Positions 31,335 through 44,348 are shown, counted from the first letter of the stretch. The stretch: 64,000 nucleotides of DNA from Heliocidaris tuberculata (GCA_025618425.1 CM046850.1:24264705-24328704), one strand, 5' to 3'. The notes: generated from the letters alone by a model not told the origin. Program-made: numbers and translations.

Positions 31335-32205
31335 TATTGGAATAATACATGCATAGACATTTTTTTTTTAAGGGAATATGGCACAGCTGTTTAAAAAAAA
31401 GCAGATTAGGTTTTGTCAGGACAGCTTCCTATAAGTACTTTTGAATTTAATGAATATTATATTAGAAACAAGAACCAAGTAAAGTCTTGGGTAATATCGT
31501 AGTATAAGAAATTGCACAGAATACAGGAACAAACCCTATACACACAAGGATACAAAAAATAGGGATAGCAAAGGAGAAATTAAGGATGAGTAGAAGAATA
31601 AAGAAGGAGAGAGAGAGGGGGGGGGGTTGACACATACATTCAATGAGTGTCACGAGTGATCAAAACAATTCCGAGTTTGTGTTTAAAACAGTGGTAGAAT
31701 GAAATTTGACACCAACTAGACCGACCCCAGACCAAATAACCAAACCAAACAAAAAAAATTACATTATCCCCAAGGCCAAAAAAATCGGTCGGTTCGGAGT
31801 CGGTTTTGGTATTCGCATGATGCACAAGTGATACTCTTTTCCACTGACAAAAGAGCGTCATTACGATCCCAATCAGTCATGGCGATGCATTACGAAAGAT
31901 AACATCGGTCTGTATACTAGTACTCACATCTCGATAAACATCAAGAATATATTCCTTGTTAATATTATCTCAAGCCCCGAGATTACCTTAGAAGTCAATC
32001 TGTGATACATGCACGCCTCCAGAAAAATGATAGCACACGTGTACACAATTTTGAAAGCATATCACCGATACACGTATGACAGCGGCACTCTTCGTGGGCT
32101 TGTAATGTTTAATAGTGCATAAGTGTATATGCTGTGGCTTTCCGTTCAATAGTGCGAATGCTTGATGTACACTTTACATATATGTGCATTTTCTGGTATA
32201 TGGTA
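31335..32205. other. No recognised feature
   Basis: Non-coding sequence. GACACCAACTAGACCGACCCC near 31710 and GGTCGGTTCGGAGTCGG near 31785 are inverted relatives of the 31020 stretch. Otherwise nothing. Confidence 0.35.
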
Positions 32206-32605
32206 TACACGTATGTTTGCACTGCTCACTTCGTGAGATGGGCCATCACTGAACCGGTTCAGTGAGCACCGCCTGACAGATTTGCATCTATAATTACCAC
32301 CTTCCATGCGATAATGAGCCAATGCACCCCTCAAAATATGGTTCACCCAATGAATACCCCGAGGAATGTCAAAGACATATGAATATAAATGACAATGTAT
32401 GAATCAAGATCTTTCACTGAAGCTAACTTGTGTCACATAAATAGATCAAAAATAACTTTAACTTTGGGATTAGAAAATGTTTTCAAACTTTATGAATAAT
32501 TATGAATTATTTGTGTGTCTATTTTCATCGGCAAATATTTTCACTTTTGCAATTTTTAAAAACTAAACTGACTTATTTATGTTGTACTTAGATATGTAAT
32601 TTAGA

Positions 32606-33541
32606 TAATTTCACCATATTTAGCCGAGGTCATATTCCGAAATCGACGTAGCCAGCACGGGAAAACAAGGTCATTTTCATCTCTGATGAGGGGGTGGCTC
32701 ATCATCATCTTAAATGAGGGGCGGCTCCAAGGCCTGTGGGGGAGGGAGGGGGGGGGGGAGGAGGGAGATATTGTTTTTAACCCGAGTGATATATGTGTCC
32801 ACAAAGCCCTTAATTGAGTGGGGTCCCGGGGGGGGGGGGGGTACTCAGATTATAATCGGACGGGGGTGTGCGGCTGAGAACTCCAGACCCATACCCACAT
32901 CCAAGGGTCCTTTTGCTGTAAATAGGCACCCATGTCTAAGGATTTTTTGTGAAAAATGGACCCATGTCTAAGGATTTCCCGGACAAATGAGGGAGAAAAG
33001 AGAGGAATGAAACAAATGATAAGAGCCGGGATAAGAGACCCATGTCTAAGGATTTTTTGGGGAAAAATGGGACCCATGTCTAAGGATCTTTTCAATGAAA
33101 AGGGGACCCATGTCTAAGGATCTTTCTTCAAAAAGTCACCCTTCCCAGCGGCACATCCCCGTATACCCAATATACGTGAGTACCGCCCCCGGGAGTGGGG
33201 TCCACTGGATGGAGCCCCCTGAAGCTCCCGAGAGTTAGCCATTTCGAACCTTCAAAAATTGCCTTTTTATACACTAAATTTAGCAATGTCATCATATATG
33301 TTCTGATTATTTAATCAACTTTAAAAAGTGGACCCCACCCTAAAAGGGACTTCGTGGACAAATATATGACTCGGGGTAAAAACAATACCCCCCCCCCCCC
33401 CAAAGGCCTTGGAGCCACCCCTCATCTAAGATGACGATGAGCCGCCTCACATCAGAGCTTAGAATGAAGATGCCCTTGTTTTCCCGTGCTTCCTTCTTCG
33501 ATGTATTTCTTTATATACCCCGGCTTAAAATGGTGAAATAA
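32606..33541. mobile_element. Foldback structure inside copy A
   Basis: The left arm (about 32606-32840) and right arm (about 33330-33541) are inverted: AGCACGGGAAAACAAGG against CCTTGTTTTCCCGTGCT, and GGCGGCTCCAAGGCCT against AAGGCCTTGGAGCCAC. Copy B retains only the left arm. Confidence 0.7.
32825..33193. mobile_element. CCCGGGG-ended transposon with 8-bp duplication and empty site
   Basis: AGTGGGGT flanks both sides (32817-32824 and 33194-33201). The ends are CCCGGGGG...GTACTCA and TGAGTACCGCCCCCGGG. Copy B at about 36066-36080 has a single, uninterrupted target (GAGGTGGGGTCCACTTGG). The interior holds about six copies of a 30-35 bp unit with ACCCATGTCTAAGGAT. It is a relative of 2501-3018. 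Confidence 0.9.
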
Positions 33542-34644
33542 GGATATCAACGGAAATGAAAATTTCGTTAATTTCCTAATGAAAACATGCTACTGCTCAC
33601 TGATAAAGGCTGTAAACCTTTCTTTTTTTATTACTGATTTTGGAGCCGTGGGCTCAAAATTTATCATTAAGATATCAGAAATAATGTTAGGCAAATTGGC
33701 AAATTGGTCTAACTTTGGTAGAGTATAAGGAGTAACTCTCAAAACCAATTAATTGTGGATTGAACCATTTAGGGGTCAGGGGTTTATAAACTGTTCTTAT
33801 TTCATCAGTGTTCATTACAATATTCTGTTTAAATCATCTTGGATAGGACAAGGGCCGCGGAGCATTTTTGAAGATGAGGGAGGGGGGGGGGGGGTTGACG
33901 CCTCTTGCCCGAATATCAACTACCCTGTTTCTACAAAATTAAAAATATAGGCCTACGCACTTTATCATGGTAGATATGTTATTTTGTTATCAAAATAGAT
34001 ATGCAAATTGTATAATTGGTAATCTCGCTGCCAAATATGAAGATATTCGGGCACCTTACTGCCCTAGTATGAGGGTATTTGCTGCTCGTACCGTATCTGA
34101 ATCTTGCTAACGAGCAAAAAACAAGCCATTTTATTGTCTCTGAAATATGATTTCGCCATCAAAATAAACTAGATAATCATAAAAGTTGTTATATTTGGGC
34201 ACCTTCCTACCCAAAGATAAGGATAGCCGGACATCCCACTGCCTAAATATGAGAATATTCATGTATCTCGCTGCTGAGACATGAGGTTTTTCGCTTGGTA
34301 ACTTGTTTTTTTTTATTTTACGAGCGAGCAAAGCGTACGAACTTTAGTGCCTCATCTTCATCTCTGATGGGGGGAGGGGGGGCTGCAGTGTAATCATTGT
34401 GAAGCAGTGCTATATAAGAATGGGTTTTTAACAATGTTAATATGAATAAATTTTATGGTGATTTTTACATCGTATTTCTACCTCATATTATTTTGTAGGT
34501 GTCAGTGTGCAAAGAGGAGAGCCTGGGTTGTTTGGCAAAGGGGAGGGTCGCGGGAACACTGAACTAAAGGGGGGATTCCTGTGGTCCCAGGGTGCTCATG
34601 GTAATGTCACTGGTTCTTGGGGATAATGACTATTATCTCTACGC

Positions 34645-34868
34645 GATTCTAGGACAACTACCCCTAGACAACTACCCCCTAGGTCAATTACCCCCAGGAA
34701 AAATCCCCCCCAAATGATGATTACCCCGATACCCCCCCCCCCCTCCCCCGGACAACTACCCCAGAATTTTTGGGTAGTTGTCCGGGTGGGGGGGGGGGGG
34801 GTAATTGTCCTGGGGGGAGGGGGTAGTTGTCCAGGGGATAGTTGTCAGGGGGTAATTGTCCGGATACG
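34645..34868 (-). mobile_element. 14-mer-array mobile element, copy 1
   Basis: About ten variants of GGACAACTACCCCC, first in one orientation and then the other, bounded by GATTCTAGGACAA and TTGTCCGGATACG. Flanks are CTCTACGC and CTCTATGC. The paralogous empty site near 37255-37280 reads ATCATCTCTTAGCATTATT without the element. The same two ends bound the copy at 45607-45892. Confidence 0.88.
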
Positions 34869-34896
34869 CTCTATGCATCATATCTTTAGGCGTCCT

Positions 34897-35463
34897 AAAA
34901 TACATTAATAGGGTCTAGACGTGGGCCGAAATTAGGAATGCCTATTTTGACCAAACGAGTCCTTGTACCCTGGCTAAATCTCATCCCCTGGTATGATAAA
35001 TACCCCCGGAAAGCAAATATCTTCCCCTTCTTTCATAACAAAATGTTTTTTATGAAATAACGAGTAAGAATGATGAGCAATGTCGATGGAAAGTGTTACT
35101 GGGCAGTCCCTTACGAGCATGACGAGTGTCGATCAGCAAATAAGCTTTAAGTGAGCGATTGCCTGAATTAACTTCATTAGATTGAAGGTTTGGGGACAGA
35201 AACACACACGTCCTGAACTATAACATGCCTAACTCATTTCAAATATTTAATTGGGAATTTTAAAACATTTTTTTTAGCTTTGGAAATTAAAAATACAAAA
35301 AACAACGTTTGCGCCCTCATTTGCCTTATTAAAGTAGAATCGGCAAATAATTAGCGGCCTTTTGTCCCCAAGCCATGCAATCTGCCAAGATGTCCGCGCC
35401 CTCGAAGTGCCTACTGGTCATGTAGTTAACGAACATACGTGTATACGTTCTGAAGACGTCACC
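34897..35463. other. Spacer between the duplicated blocks
   Basis: Non-coding; no repeat relationship found within the window. Confidence 0.4.
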
Positions 35464-37288
35464 TCACGTATGTTCGCACACTTCGTGAGAGAGACCATTT
35501 TGAAATGTTAATGAGAGAATCAATGAACCGGTTCAATGAGCACCGCCGGACTGACTTGCATCTGATTATCATCTCCCATGCGACAATGAGCGAAAACATC
35601 CCTCAAAATATGGTTTGACCAGTGAATGCCCCGGAGAATGTCTTAGACAAATGAATATTTATGAAAATGTATGAATCAAGCCCTTTCATCAAAGCTAACT
35701 TATGTCACATGAATATGATGAGAAGTAACCTTAATTCTGAAAATGAAAAATGTTTTCAAAGTTTATGAATAATTATGTGTTTCGATTCTAATCGGCAAAT
35801 ATCTTTATTTTTGCAGTTTCTTTGAACTAAAATGAATCAATAATGTTGTACCGCAGTATGTATTTCAGATAATTTCACCATTGTAAGCCGAGGTATATAG
35901 GATAGACATCCACATAGAAAGCACGGGAAAACAAGGTCATGTTCATCTCTGATGAGGGGGTGGCTCATCGTCATCTCAGATGAGGATGGCTCTAAGGCCC
36001 GTGGAGAGTGGGGGGATATTATTTTTTTACCCCGAGTGATATATGTGTCCACAAAGCCCCTATTGAGGTGGGGTCCACTTGGCGGAGCCCTCTGAAGCTC
36101 CCGAGATTTTGCCATTTTGAACCTTCAAAAATTGCTGTTTCATACACTAAATTTACCATATTGTAATCATAGATGTTCTGATGATGATTTCATCAACTTT
36201 GTAGAAAATTCCGTCGAGCTCTGAATGAAAACATTCGACTGCTCTCTAATATTCCTGTAAACCTTTTCTTTTTATTACTGAGTTTACGGCAGTGGGCACA
36301 AAATCTATGATCAAGATATCAGAAATAAGGTTAGTTAGGCAAACTGGCAAATTGGTTTAATTTGGTAGAGTACGGTGTAAATCTCAAACCAATTGTGAGT
36401 AGAACCATTGACTGATTCGGGGTCAGGGGTTTATAAACTTTTTTTTTTCATTACAATATTCTGTTTAAATCATCTTGGATAGGACAGGGCCCGCGGAGCA
36501 TATTTGAAAGTGAGGGGGGGGGGGCTGTGACGCCTCTTGCCAGAATATTAACCATCCTGTTTTCTACATTTTGAGCAGGTGAAGTGAACGACCATAAAAT
36601 TGAAATGTACGCCGAGGCACTCTATCATGGTCGAAATGTTATTTCGTCATCAGAATACACGATATCTAAATTGTATTCGGTAACCTCGCTGCCAAATATG
36701 AGGATATTCGGGCACCTCACTGCCCGAAACTAAATCTAAATCTTGCGAGCGATCAAATAAAAAGCCACTTTGTCGTCTCTGAAATATATGACTTTTCCAT
36801 CAAAGTAAACTCGATATTCATAACAGTTAGCAAATTTAGGCACCTTCCTGCCGAAGATAAGGATAGCCAGACATCCCGCTGCCCCGAATGAGAGTATTCA
36901 TGAATCTCGCTGCTGAAACATGAAGTTTTTCGCTGTCAGAACTATCTTGTTTTTTAATTTTACGAGCGAGCGAAGAAACGGACTTGGGTGGCTCATCTTC
37001 ACCTCTGATCATATTTCTACTTTATATTTTGTAGGTGTCAACGTCAAGAGCAAAGAGGAGTGCCTGGGGTTTGGGGGCAAGAGGGGAGGGTCATGTGATG
37101 ATGATATGGGATGATGATAATCCTATTATGTCAGGATTCTGTTTCAATCAATTTGAATTTGAATGTGGAACGCTGAGCTGGGCGGGGGGGGGGGGGGGTC
37201 CCTGTGGTTCCAGGGTGCTGAGGGGAATGTCACTGGTTCTTGGATGATGACTATCATCTCTTAGCATTATTTTCTTTAGGCGTCCTGG
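35464..37288. repeat. Diverged direct duplication, copy B
   Basis: The partner of 32206-34896. It lacks both transposons of copy A and the right arm of the foldback (the sequence passes from ATCAACTTTGTAG directly to CTGAATGAAAAC). A G-run replaces other G-runs at equivalent positions. Confidence 0.85.
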
Positions 37289-37607
37289 CTTAGCAGTCCT
37301 TTCTCCTCAGATGCATATGGGGCGTCGTACATCATTATGTTTCAGCCAGGGAAATGTAACTGTTTCAATCATTGAACCCTTTGCCAAACATTTAACCTGT
37401 AACTGGGATTAATTTTAAAACTTTTGCAGCATGACTATCACATCGATTTAGGATGAATTTCTGGGTCTGGGTCATCATAAGTTGTATGCTACTTATGGCA
37501 TATTTGATTTGATTTGATTTGATTTATTGTCTTGTATCTCTTATTGAATAATAGTCTGGGGCAATTGTTCTAATAAACACAACGAAAAACGCAACTCCCC
37601 CCCCCCC
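37289..37607. other. Spacer with LINE-tail-like units
   Basis: TTTGATTTGATTTGATT at about 37505-37525 resembles the reverse of a CR1-like 3' tail; a C-run follows at about 37597-37607. Confidence 0.4.
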
Positions 37608-37611
37608 TTAA

Positions 37612-38268
37612 TCGAAATGGCGTAACTTTTTAACGAAAAGGTTTTGAGCATAATTTGGCAGGAGTGTTCCTACACTTATTGACTAACTTTTCTGTGAAAA
37701 TGAGATTGATCCATTGAGTCATGCATAAGTGAGCAAACATTAAAGGCAAAATTGTCTCTTTTCAAAGGTCACAAGGGTCATTTGGGGGATTCTGTGAAAC
37801 GAGATTTTAGCGAATTCGGTTTCTGTGCATAGTCATGTGTTGTTGTTGTTCATCATCCATCGCTTGACCCCCTCACACCTATCCTGAAACTTTTCTCATT
37901 ATTATGGTTGGGTGAGCACAATTTTAAAAAAGATTCAACCCTCCTAATTTGAAATTGCAAAATCCATTCAGCTTATTGAAGAAAAAAAATAACATATTAT
38001 GTGAACATAAGAGGTTGTCATCGTGTCATGGTTGAGTGAGCACACTTTAAAAATCGCACAAGAAATGCTATAATGTACTGTTAATACAGCATAAAAATAA
38101 CCCTTGTGACTTTTGAAGTGACATTTTTTGCCTTTAATGTTTGCCCACTTATGCATGACTCTATGGATCAATCCCATTTTTACAGGGAAGTTAGTCAATA
38201 AGTGTAAAAACACTCTTGCCAAGTTATTTTGTTCACAACCTTTTCGTTAAGAAGTTACGCCAATTTGA
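37612..38268. mobile_element. TTAA-flanked foldback element, 657 bp
   Basis: TTAA flanks TCGAAATGGCGTAACTTTTT and AAGAAGTTACGCCAATTTGA. Inverted arms of about 180 bp include AAGTGAGCAAACATTAAAGG against CCTTTAATGTTTGCCCACTT. The centre contains two direct copies of GGTTG-GTGAGCACA. Confidence 0.85.
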
Positions 38269-39059
38269 TTAAATTGGTAAATTATTCACACTTCATTAAA
38301 AAAAAAAACGATTGGCATCATCACAAGTTCTCATCCCAGAACTCCCAGTATGGCACTATTCACGAAATGCAATATTTAAATCATTCATGATATACATGTA
38401 TTTAAACTACAGATTGCATCATTTATGAATGTGTTTTTCTGTCACAAACTACCCACCGTGCTTGATAACCTGTTTACTCTGAATTCAACACAAGACACAA
38501 GGTCTATTCATATACCTCTTTTGAAATACAGAATATCTAGACAGTCTGTTAATTTATATGTCCCTAACCTTTGGCATACTTATACCCTCAAATATTAAGG
38601 CCCCCCCCCCCCCCCGCTACTTGTATTATTTAAGAGAAAAATCAAATTTATGAATTATTGAAATGAATCTACATAATAATACATGTATCTATAACCTTCA
38701 TTGTCTTTTTCACCATTCTAAGTTTTGTATTTTTATAGGATCTAGCCTTTGACAGTCCTCCGGCTTTTGCTGGCTCCTGCATTCTAATATTAATGTCTTT
38801 TTAATTGTTGTTAATAGTATGTATGAGTATATATTTATGTGTATTTGCTTGTCAATTTGCTTGTTTATATTTTTTATTTGTATTTATTTTTGTTGTTTGT
38901 TGTTATTTCATAAGTGGAAATAAACTTGAACTTGAAACGATAGGCTGCGGGCGAATGCAAGATATCTTATTCTATCCGTGAGAACAAAATTTCATTGTGT
39001 CCCAAGCCCTCTGACCACTACTTTTATAGCAAATATCCAGCTGCAAAATTTACGTGATG
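38269..39059. other. Non-coding with LINE 3' tail
   Basis: 38770-38940 ends AATAAACTTGAACTTGAAAC, the typical short-repeat terminus of a CR1/L2-like LINE on the plus strand. The rest is unrecognised; a C-run lies near 38601-38615. Confidence 0.5.
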
Positions 39060-39360
39060 TAAACAATTTTTGCATCGATTTAACCACCGCTCTTTAAATT
39101 CATCACGTTTCGCAGACATTTGCACTGTGGATAGTCAGCGCGGCGCCACGAATCGACAAAACACTGATGGTGCTACAGCTTTTTTCACTCCAGAGCCATC
39201 TATACACAGTTTGGCCACCTCGGCTCAAGTTGACAACAATATATCCCATGTTGCTCTGTTGGGCAAGCATATAACAAAAGATTTGCACCACATCGTGTCC
39301 AACAGAAAATGAGTTTGCCAAAACTATTTGTATAAATGGCTCTGCTTCCTTCTTGATTAC
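39060..39360. repeat. Interspersed repeat, relative of 19190-19500
   Basis: See 19190-19586. Shared words include CCAGAGCCATCTATACACAG and GGGCAAGCATATAAC. Confidence 0.6.
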
Positions 39361-39988
39361 ATCGTTTATTGGGAAATAAAATCATAAATAAAAATCATAT
39401 TAAATTACCAGTTTGGGGGCAAAGTTTAGCCGAAACCATGCCGGTTTTGCTTGCAACGACATAGATGGCGATCATGTATTTATATCTATATATAATCAAT
39501 TTGAATTCAGCAATCATGAAAGTTCGGTTTACTTACATAACAAGCAAGCATTAGGCTTTCTAAATTTGACGGAATAATTGAATTTTAATTCAGTAGGCAC
39601 TACCTCCACACCCTCCCCCGGAAAAAGGGGTGAGTTCAGAACATAGATCGAAGAAGTAATACGGATTATTAATTGCCTAGAAAAAAATAAATGATTACTC
39701 TCATCTGGATATCTCTAGATGCTGAATGGCCTCCAACATGAAAATATGAAACATTGCCAAGTGAAACAGCTGACTATCAATATAATTTTGTAAAAAGTAA
39801 ATTTCCAAATTCGTGTCAGCTCAGTGGCGTATCTAGATTTTGTAATGGAGGGGACGTAAGAGAGCTGAACGACAAAAAAAAAAAAAAAAAAATAAAATTG
39901 CCTTTTGAAGGAGGAAGGGAACAGCATCTCTTGATTCTTTTTTTTTTTTTAATTTAGAAACGGGAAAGGGGGCGTCGCCATCTAGGTG

Positions 39989-40028
<40 letters not shown>

Positions 40029-40567
40029 GCATGGCTGTAGGCTTTGATACGTGTAAATTACGCAAAACTGAAAAAAGAAGCGACATTTCCTAATCTAAAG
40101 ACAGACTAAAAGAAAACGATTATGACTCCCAAAACAATGCGTTTCAAAATGTATACATTGAATTTTGGTATGCAAAATTTTAGTACAAAGATTGTCCATA
40201 TCTTTGTAATAAACTTGTGATACGTTTTGATCCATTGTACTGTATAATAATCAAGGAGAACATTTTTGAGAAAATATTCATGAATGATATTTAAAGCAAT
40301 CTAATGAAGACTTTTCTCGGTGGGGAGAATATTATACATTGCTTTTTTTTCAAAAGTCAAATAAAACGAACACATGGGAGAGGTGTGTATTCAGAATTCT
40401 TTTTCCAATTTTAATGATTCACACAAATTGTATTTCGTTAAATCTTTATCACAACCATTCATCATCTAAGTATACAAAATATGATATTGATTTACCTAAT
40501 GCAAAATGATAATGAGATGTACTTCTACTGCGAAATAAGAATACATAATTGTGAGAAATTCCTGACA

Positions 40568-40660
<93 letters not shown>
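39361..40660. other. Non-coding; microsatellites and a hAT-like 5' end
   Basis: CAGTGGCGTATCTAGATTTTG at about 39825 looks like a hAT-like start without a partner. (ATT)n lies at 39990-40026. (AT)n interrupted by GT lies at 40570-40660. Nothing else was identified. Confidence 0.5.
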
Positions 40661-40663
<3 letters not shown>

Positions 40664-40992
40664 AGAAAGAGTAAATACTCAGGAGTCAAATAAAAACACC
40701 ACAGGAGCCAAACATTTGGACTGATGTTTCGGTCAAAAACCTTTATCAAAGTAAGACTGAAAATAAACGATCAGATGCAAGAAATTAAGAAGACGCATTG
40801 CCAGGTTGCCAGGATACAAATAATAATAATAATATCAGTAAGCTGGATGCATGATGCTTACTTCTTAATTTCTTGCATCTGATTGTTTATTTTCAGTCAT
40901 ACTTTCATAGAGGTCTTTGACCGAAACGTCAGTCCAAATTTTGGGCTCCTGCGATGTTTTTATTTGACTCCTGAGTATTTACTCTTTCTTCG
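40661..40992. repeat. Inverted repeat with GACCGAAACGTCAG ends
   Basis: The left arm (40661-40795) and right arm (40859-40992) are imperfect reverse complements. Both contain the TTTGACCGAAAC-TCAGTCC motif common near Penelope-like elements. AT microsatellites abut both outer ends. Confidence 0.8.
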
Positions 40993-41020
40993 ATATCTAT
41001 TAATTACACGCAGAACTTTC

Positions 41021-41024
<4 letters not shown>

Positions 41025-41071
<47 letters not shown>
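41025..41071. repeat. (AT)n microsatellite
   Basis: Pure TA tract of about 47 bp. Confidence 0.9.
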
Positions 41072-41077
<6 letters not shown>

Positions 41078-41448
41078 TGTGATACGAGGCACATGGAACA
41101 TCTGAAATACATACGCTATATAGCCATAAGTGTGCCATAATTATATACAGTGCTTAATATCCTTTTTACACCTGTTATACAGTTACTACACATGGGTTTA
41201 GGGAGACAAAAAGCCCTGTCAAAGGAAATATATGTATAAGCACATGGGTGCGTTTCAAACGCACAGCATTGAAAGCAAAATATAAAAAAGAAACAATATG
41301 ACAATACTATGGGCTATCACATGTATCGAACATGATTTACATATTCGTGTATATATCATTTGGAGCTATAAGCAAAATTATGCAGAAAGATTTTAGAGAC
41401 TGCCATTTTTGGAACGGCTCGATCATGTGTGCGTGCGTGTGTGTGTGG

Positions 41449-41514
<66 letters not shown>

Positions 41515-42649
41515 TATATATATATATATCACTACTCTTTTTGTCTCTTCTATTTCATATGTGATTTTTCTTCAACAAATATCTAAGGTTTTGAATGATG
41601 TTATAGGATCAAGACTTGTCACAGCTTTTTAGTCTTGACATATTACTTCTGTTCTATCAAATTTTAAATTTCTTCATTATTATAGTACCCTTCTTTTAAA
41701 ATATGGTCGTGTACATGAATAAGTCTAATCTGCATTTGCTCTATTTAGATGTAAATTTATATATTGTAAAATCTTTATTTCAACATTACCTGTCAATACA
41801 AAATAGAAGTAATTTCATTTCAAATAATTCTATTACACAGACAATACTGGTAATACCAGATTAAAGATCATTTAAACAATTTCACTGATCTTCATGAAAA
41901 GAAAATTACCATGAAATAAAACACCCTGATCAAACTGCCAAGTTTAGTTAGAAGTAAAGCACAGTTGCTCAGTTAAAATAAAAGTGTTATGCATTGCCCA
42001 AAATTTTCGCTAAACATGCCATAATTATGGAAAATACTGACCGCACGTGTACAACACAGTGGTTATAGAGCACCTTTTTCAAAAAGCATTTATAATACAT
42101 TCTGGAGAGGGTTATGATACTCTATACTTTATTATGTAATCTTTATAATACTGCCAACACATTTCGTAATTCGACTGACAATGCATCAGAAATGCATATC
42201 ATATTTGCGAGTGGTAACGCATATTGAGGTTTTTAATAATGCACTTCGTACAATGCATTGACATTCATAAAATTATCGTATAGTATAAGCACCTGCTAAA
42301 TTTGCCATCTGGGCTCATTTTTCTTAAATACTAAAAAAAAATCACTTCTTTTTAAATGACGGAAGCAACATTATAATTACTTTGTTTCACTCTAAAATGA
42401 ATTTGAATATAATATTGAAATGAATATTTATAATGACGATGACGACGACGATGACGATGATGATATTTATGATGATATGAATAAATAATAATACAAATGA
42501 TAATAGTAATAATAGTAACAGTAATAGTAATAACAGCAATAAAATAGTATTGATATAGTCCTATTATGATTGTTTTTACATTTCATAACAATCTTATTTT
42601 ACCCTGGGAAGTCTCCTCAGTAGCAATACTGTTCTTCCTGAGGTCCCTG
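41072..42649. other. Mostly unrecognised; (GT)n(AT)n at 41428-41530
   Basis: The GT tract passes directly into an AT tract. AAT/GAT-rich triplets occur at 42434-42540. No exon was seen. Confidence 0.45.
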
Positions 42650-42840
42650 CAGTTATTATCATCCCAGCATGGCTATGTACCCATTAATTGATACACCTGA
42701 GACTAGAGGAACAAAGGTGAGTAAAACACCTTGTCCAACTGGATGTAAGCACCGAGCAAGGATCAACCCCGGACAACGTACGACTTAAGAGCCTTCACTA
42801 ATATACCACAGTGTTCCCACTATCCATGTGGGCATAGTTC
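42650..42840 (-). mobile_element. tRNA-derived SINE copy
   Basis: On the minus strand: CCGGGGTTGATCCTTGCTCGG (B-box-like), then ATCCAGTTGGACAAGGTGTT and a body ending near AATGGGTACATAGCC. It matches the body of the 13395 and 45150 SINEs. Confidence 0.7.
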
Positions 42841-42842
42841 TA

Positions 42843-43445
42843 CTAGGTGTAAAAAAAAAATGACACTTTTGTTTGTTAATAACTAAAAAGTTGTAACTCG
42901 TATCTGACTGAGGTTTTCACATTGTAAAGTTAAAAGATGTCAAATTTATTTGGAATAAGTTTTATGTAATTTCCTTCATTAACATTCTTAAATTAATGCT
43001 CTGAAAAATCAATTTTCACTTTTTGAACAATCAAGGCCACAAACTTTGTATTATCAATTCAAGCACAGCAATGTCCATTGTGCACTGCAGTTGAAATTCC
43101 AGAACGCCTCTTTTAACCCAGAGTTATGTATCATTAATGACACTGTATGGCAAAAGGTTGGCAGAAAATGACAGGTGTGATACACAACGGTTATTGTTGT
43201 GTTCTGAATTACTTACTGACACACACACACACAGATTTTGTAGTCTCAATTTTTCAAAAAGTGAAAATCTGATTAAATATTCAGAGCATTTTTCTAAGAA
43301 TGTTAATGAATGAAATTTCACAAATATTATTTCAAATAAATTTTACATCCTTTACTTTTACCTTTTGAAAATCTCAGTCCGATACCAGTCAGCACTTTTG
43401 AGTTATTAACAATCAAAAGTGTCAAAAAACATTTTTTACACCCAG
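42843..43445. mobile_element. TA-flanked foldback element, 603 bp
   Basis: TA flanks CTAGGTGTAAAAAA and TTTTTTACACCCAG. The imperfect inverted arms are about 185 bp and include TGACACTTTTG against CAAAAGTGTCA and TTCACTTTTTGAA against TTCAAAAAGTGAA. Confidence 0.85.
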
Positions 43446-44348
43446 TATGAAATAATAAAGAAATACCGACATACACTCCAAATGACTCACAAATATAAAA
43501 ATAAACGTCAACAATATTTGCTTTTCAAATCAACATGATCAAAGAATTATATCCTCATAATTATGAAAGTAGAAGTATGACAAATTCAAATTGCACAAAT
43601 ATTTTATACATTTTACCAATCTCGAACTCCAATACACAGAACAAACAGAAATACAATTTAAGAGCACGGACTTAAACAATTTGGCCACGATTTCCTCATC
43701 CATCAGAACCATATCAAAGATTTAATTTTCAACGTCTTTTTCTTCTTAAATAATAAGAAGCCTGTCATGTCTATCCAGGAAACGTGAGCATTGAATATCA
43801 TCCGAATTAAGTCAGGAGCCTGTCCCGAAATAGCCATACATCTTCCTTCTGACAAAATTTGGTCCATGGGCCTTAAGGGGATTTTTAGGGGCCGTTTGAA
43901 AAACCATCCCGACTGAACTTTAGTCAGTTTTGTTTTTAGGAAATGTATAGTCATACAACTTATATGACATAGTTTGGCGCATAATTATGTTAGAAGGGGT
44001 TGAAATCGACCCGACTGGAGGGCCCGACTCTGGGGGCCAAACACGGCGGCTATGTTTAGACTGACAAGCTTTATTGTGAATGACATGGATGGTCTAAGTA
44101 ATTTTAAGGGTGCCTATTTCTGGGCAGGCTCCCAGACTAAATGGTTTAAACACAGCAAGCTAGTTAACAAAAATCATGAAAATGATTTACATGTACTCAA
44201 GGTGTGTACATCACTGAGTTTGTACTTATCTTTAAAAAGTCTACTCATTAGTTTAAACTAACCTCGTCCGATATAGTAAACGTAATATGAAATATATACT
44301 ATATAAATATATATGTATATGAATATACATATATAAGTATATATATAC

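Larger units (their letters stand above)
32206..34896. repeat. Diverged direct duplication, copy A
   Basis: It is collinear with 35464-37288 from CGTATGTTTGCAC through ACCGGTTCA-TGAGCACCGCC, GTGTCCACAAAGCCC and CTGGTTCTTGG to TTTAGGCGTCCT. Copy A carries two extra transposons (32825-33193 and 34645-34868) and an inverted arm at about 33330-33545 absent from copy B. Confidence 0.85.
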
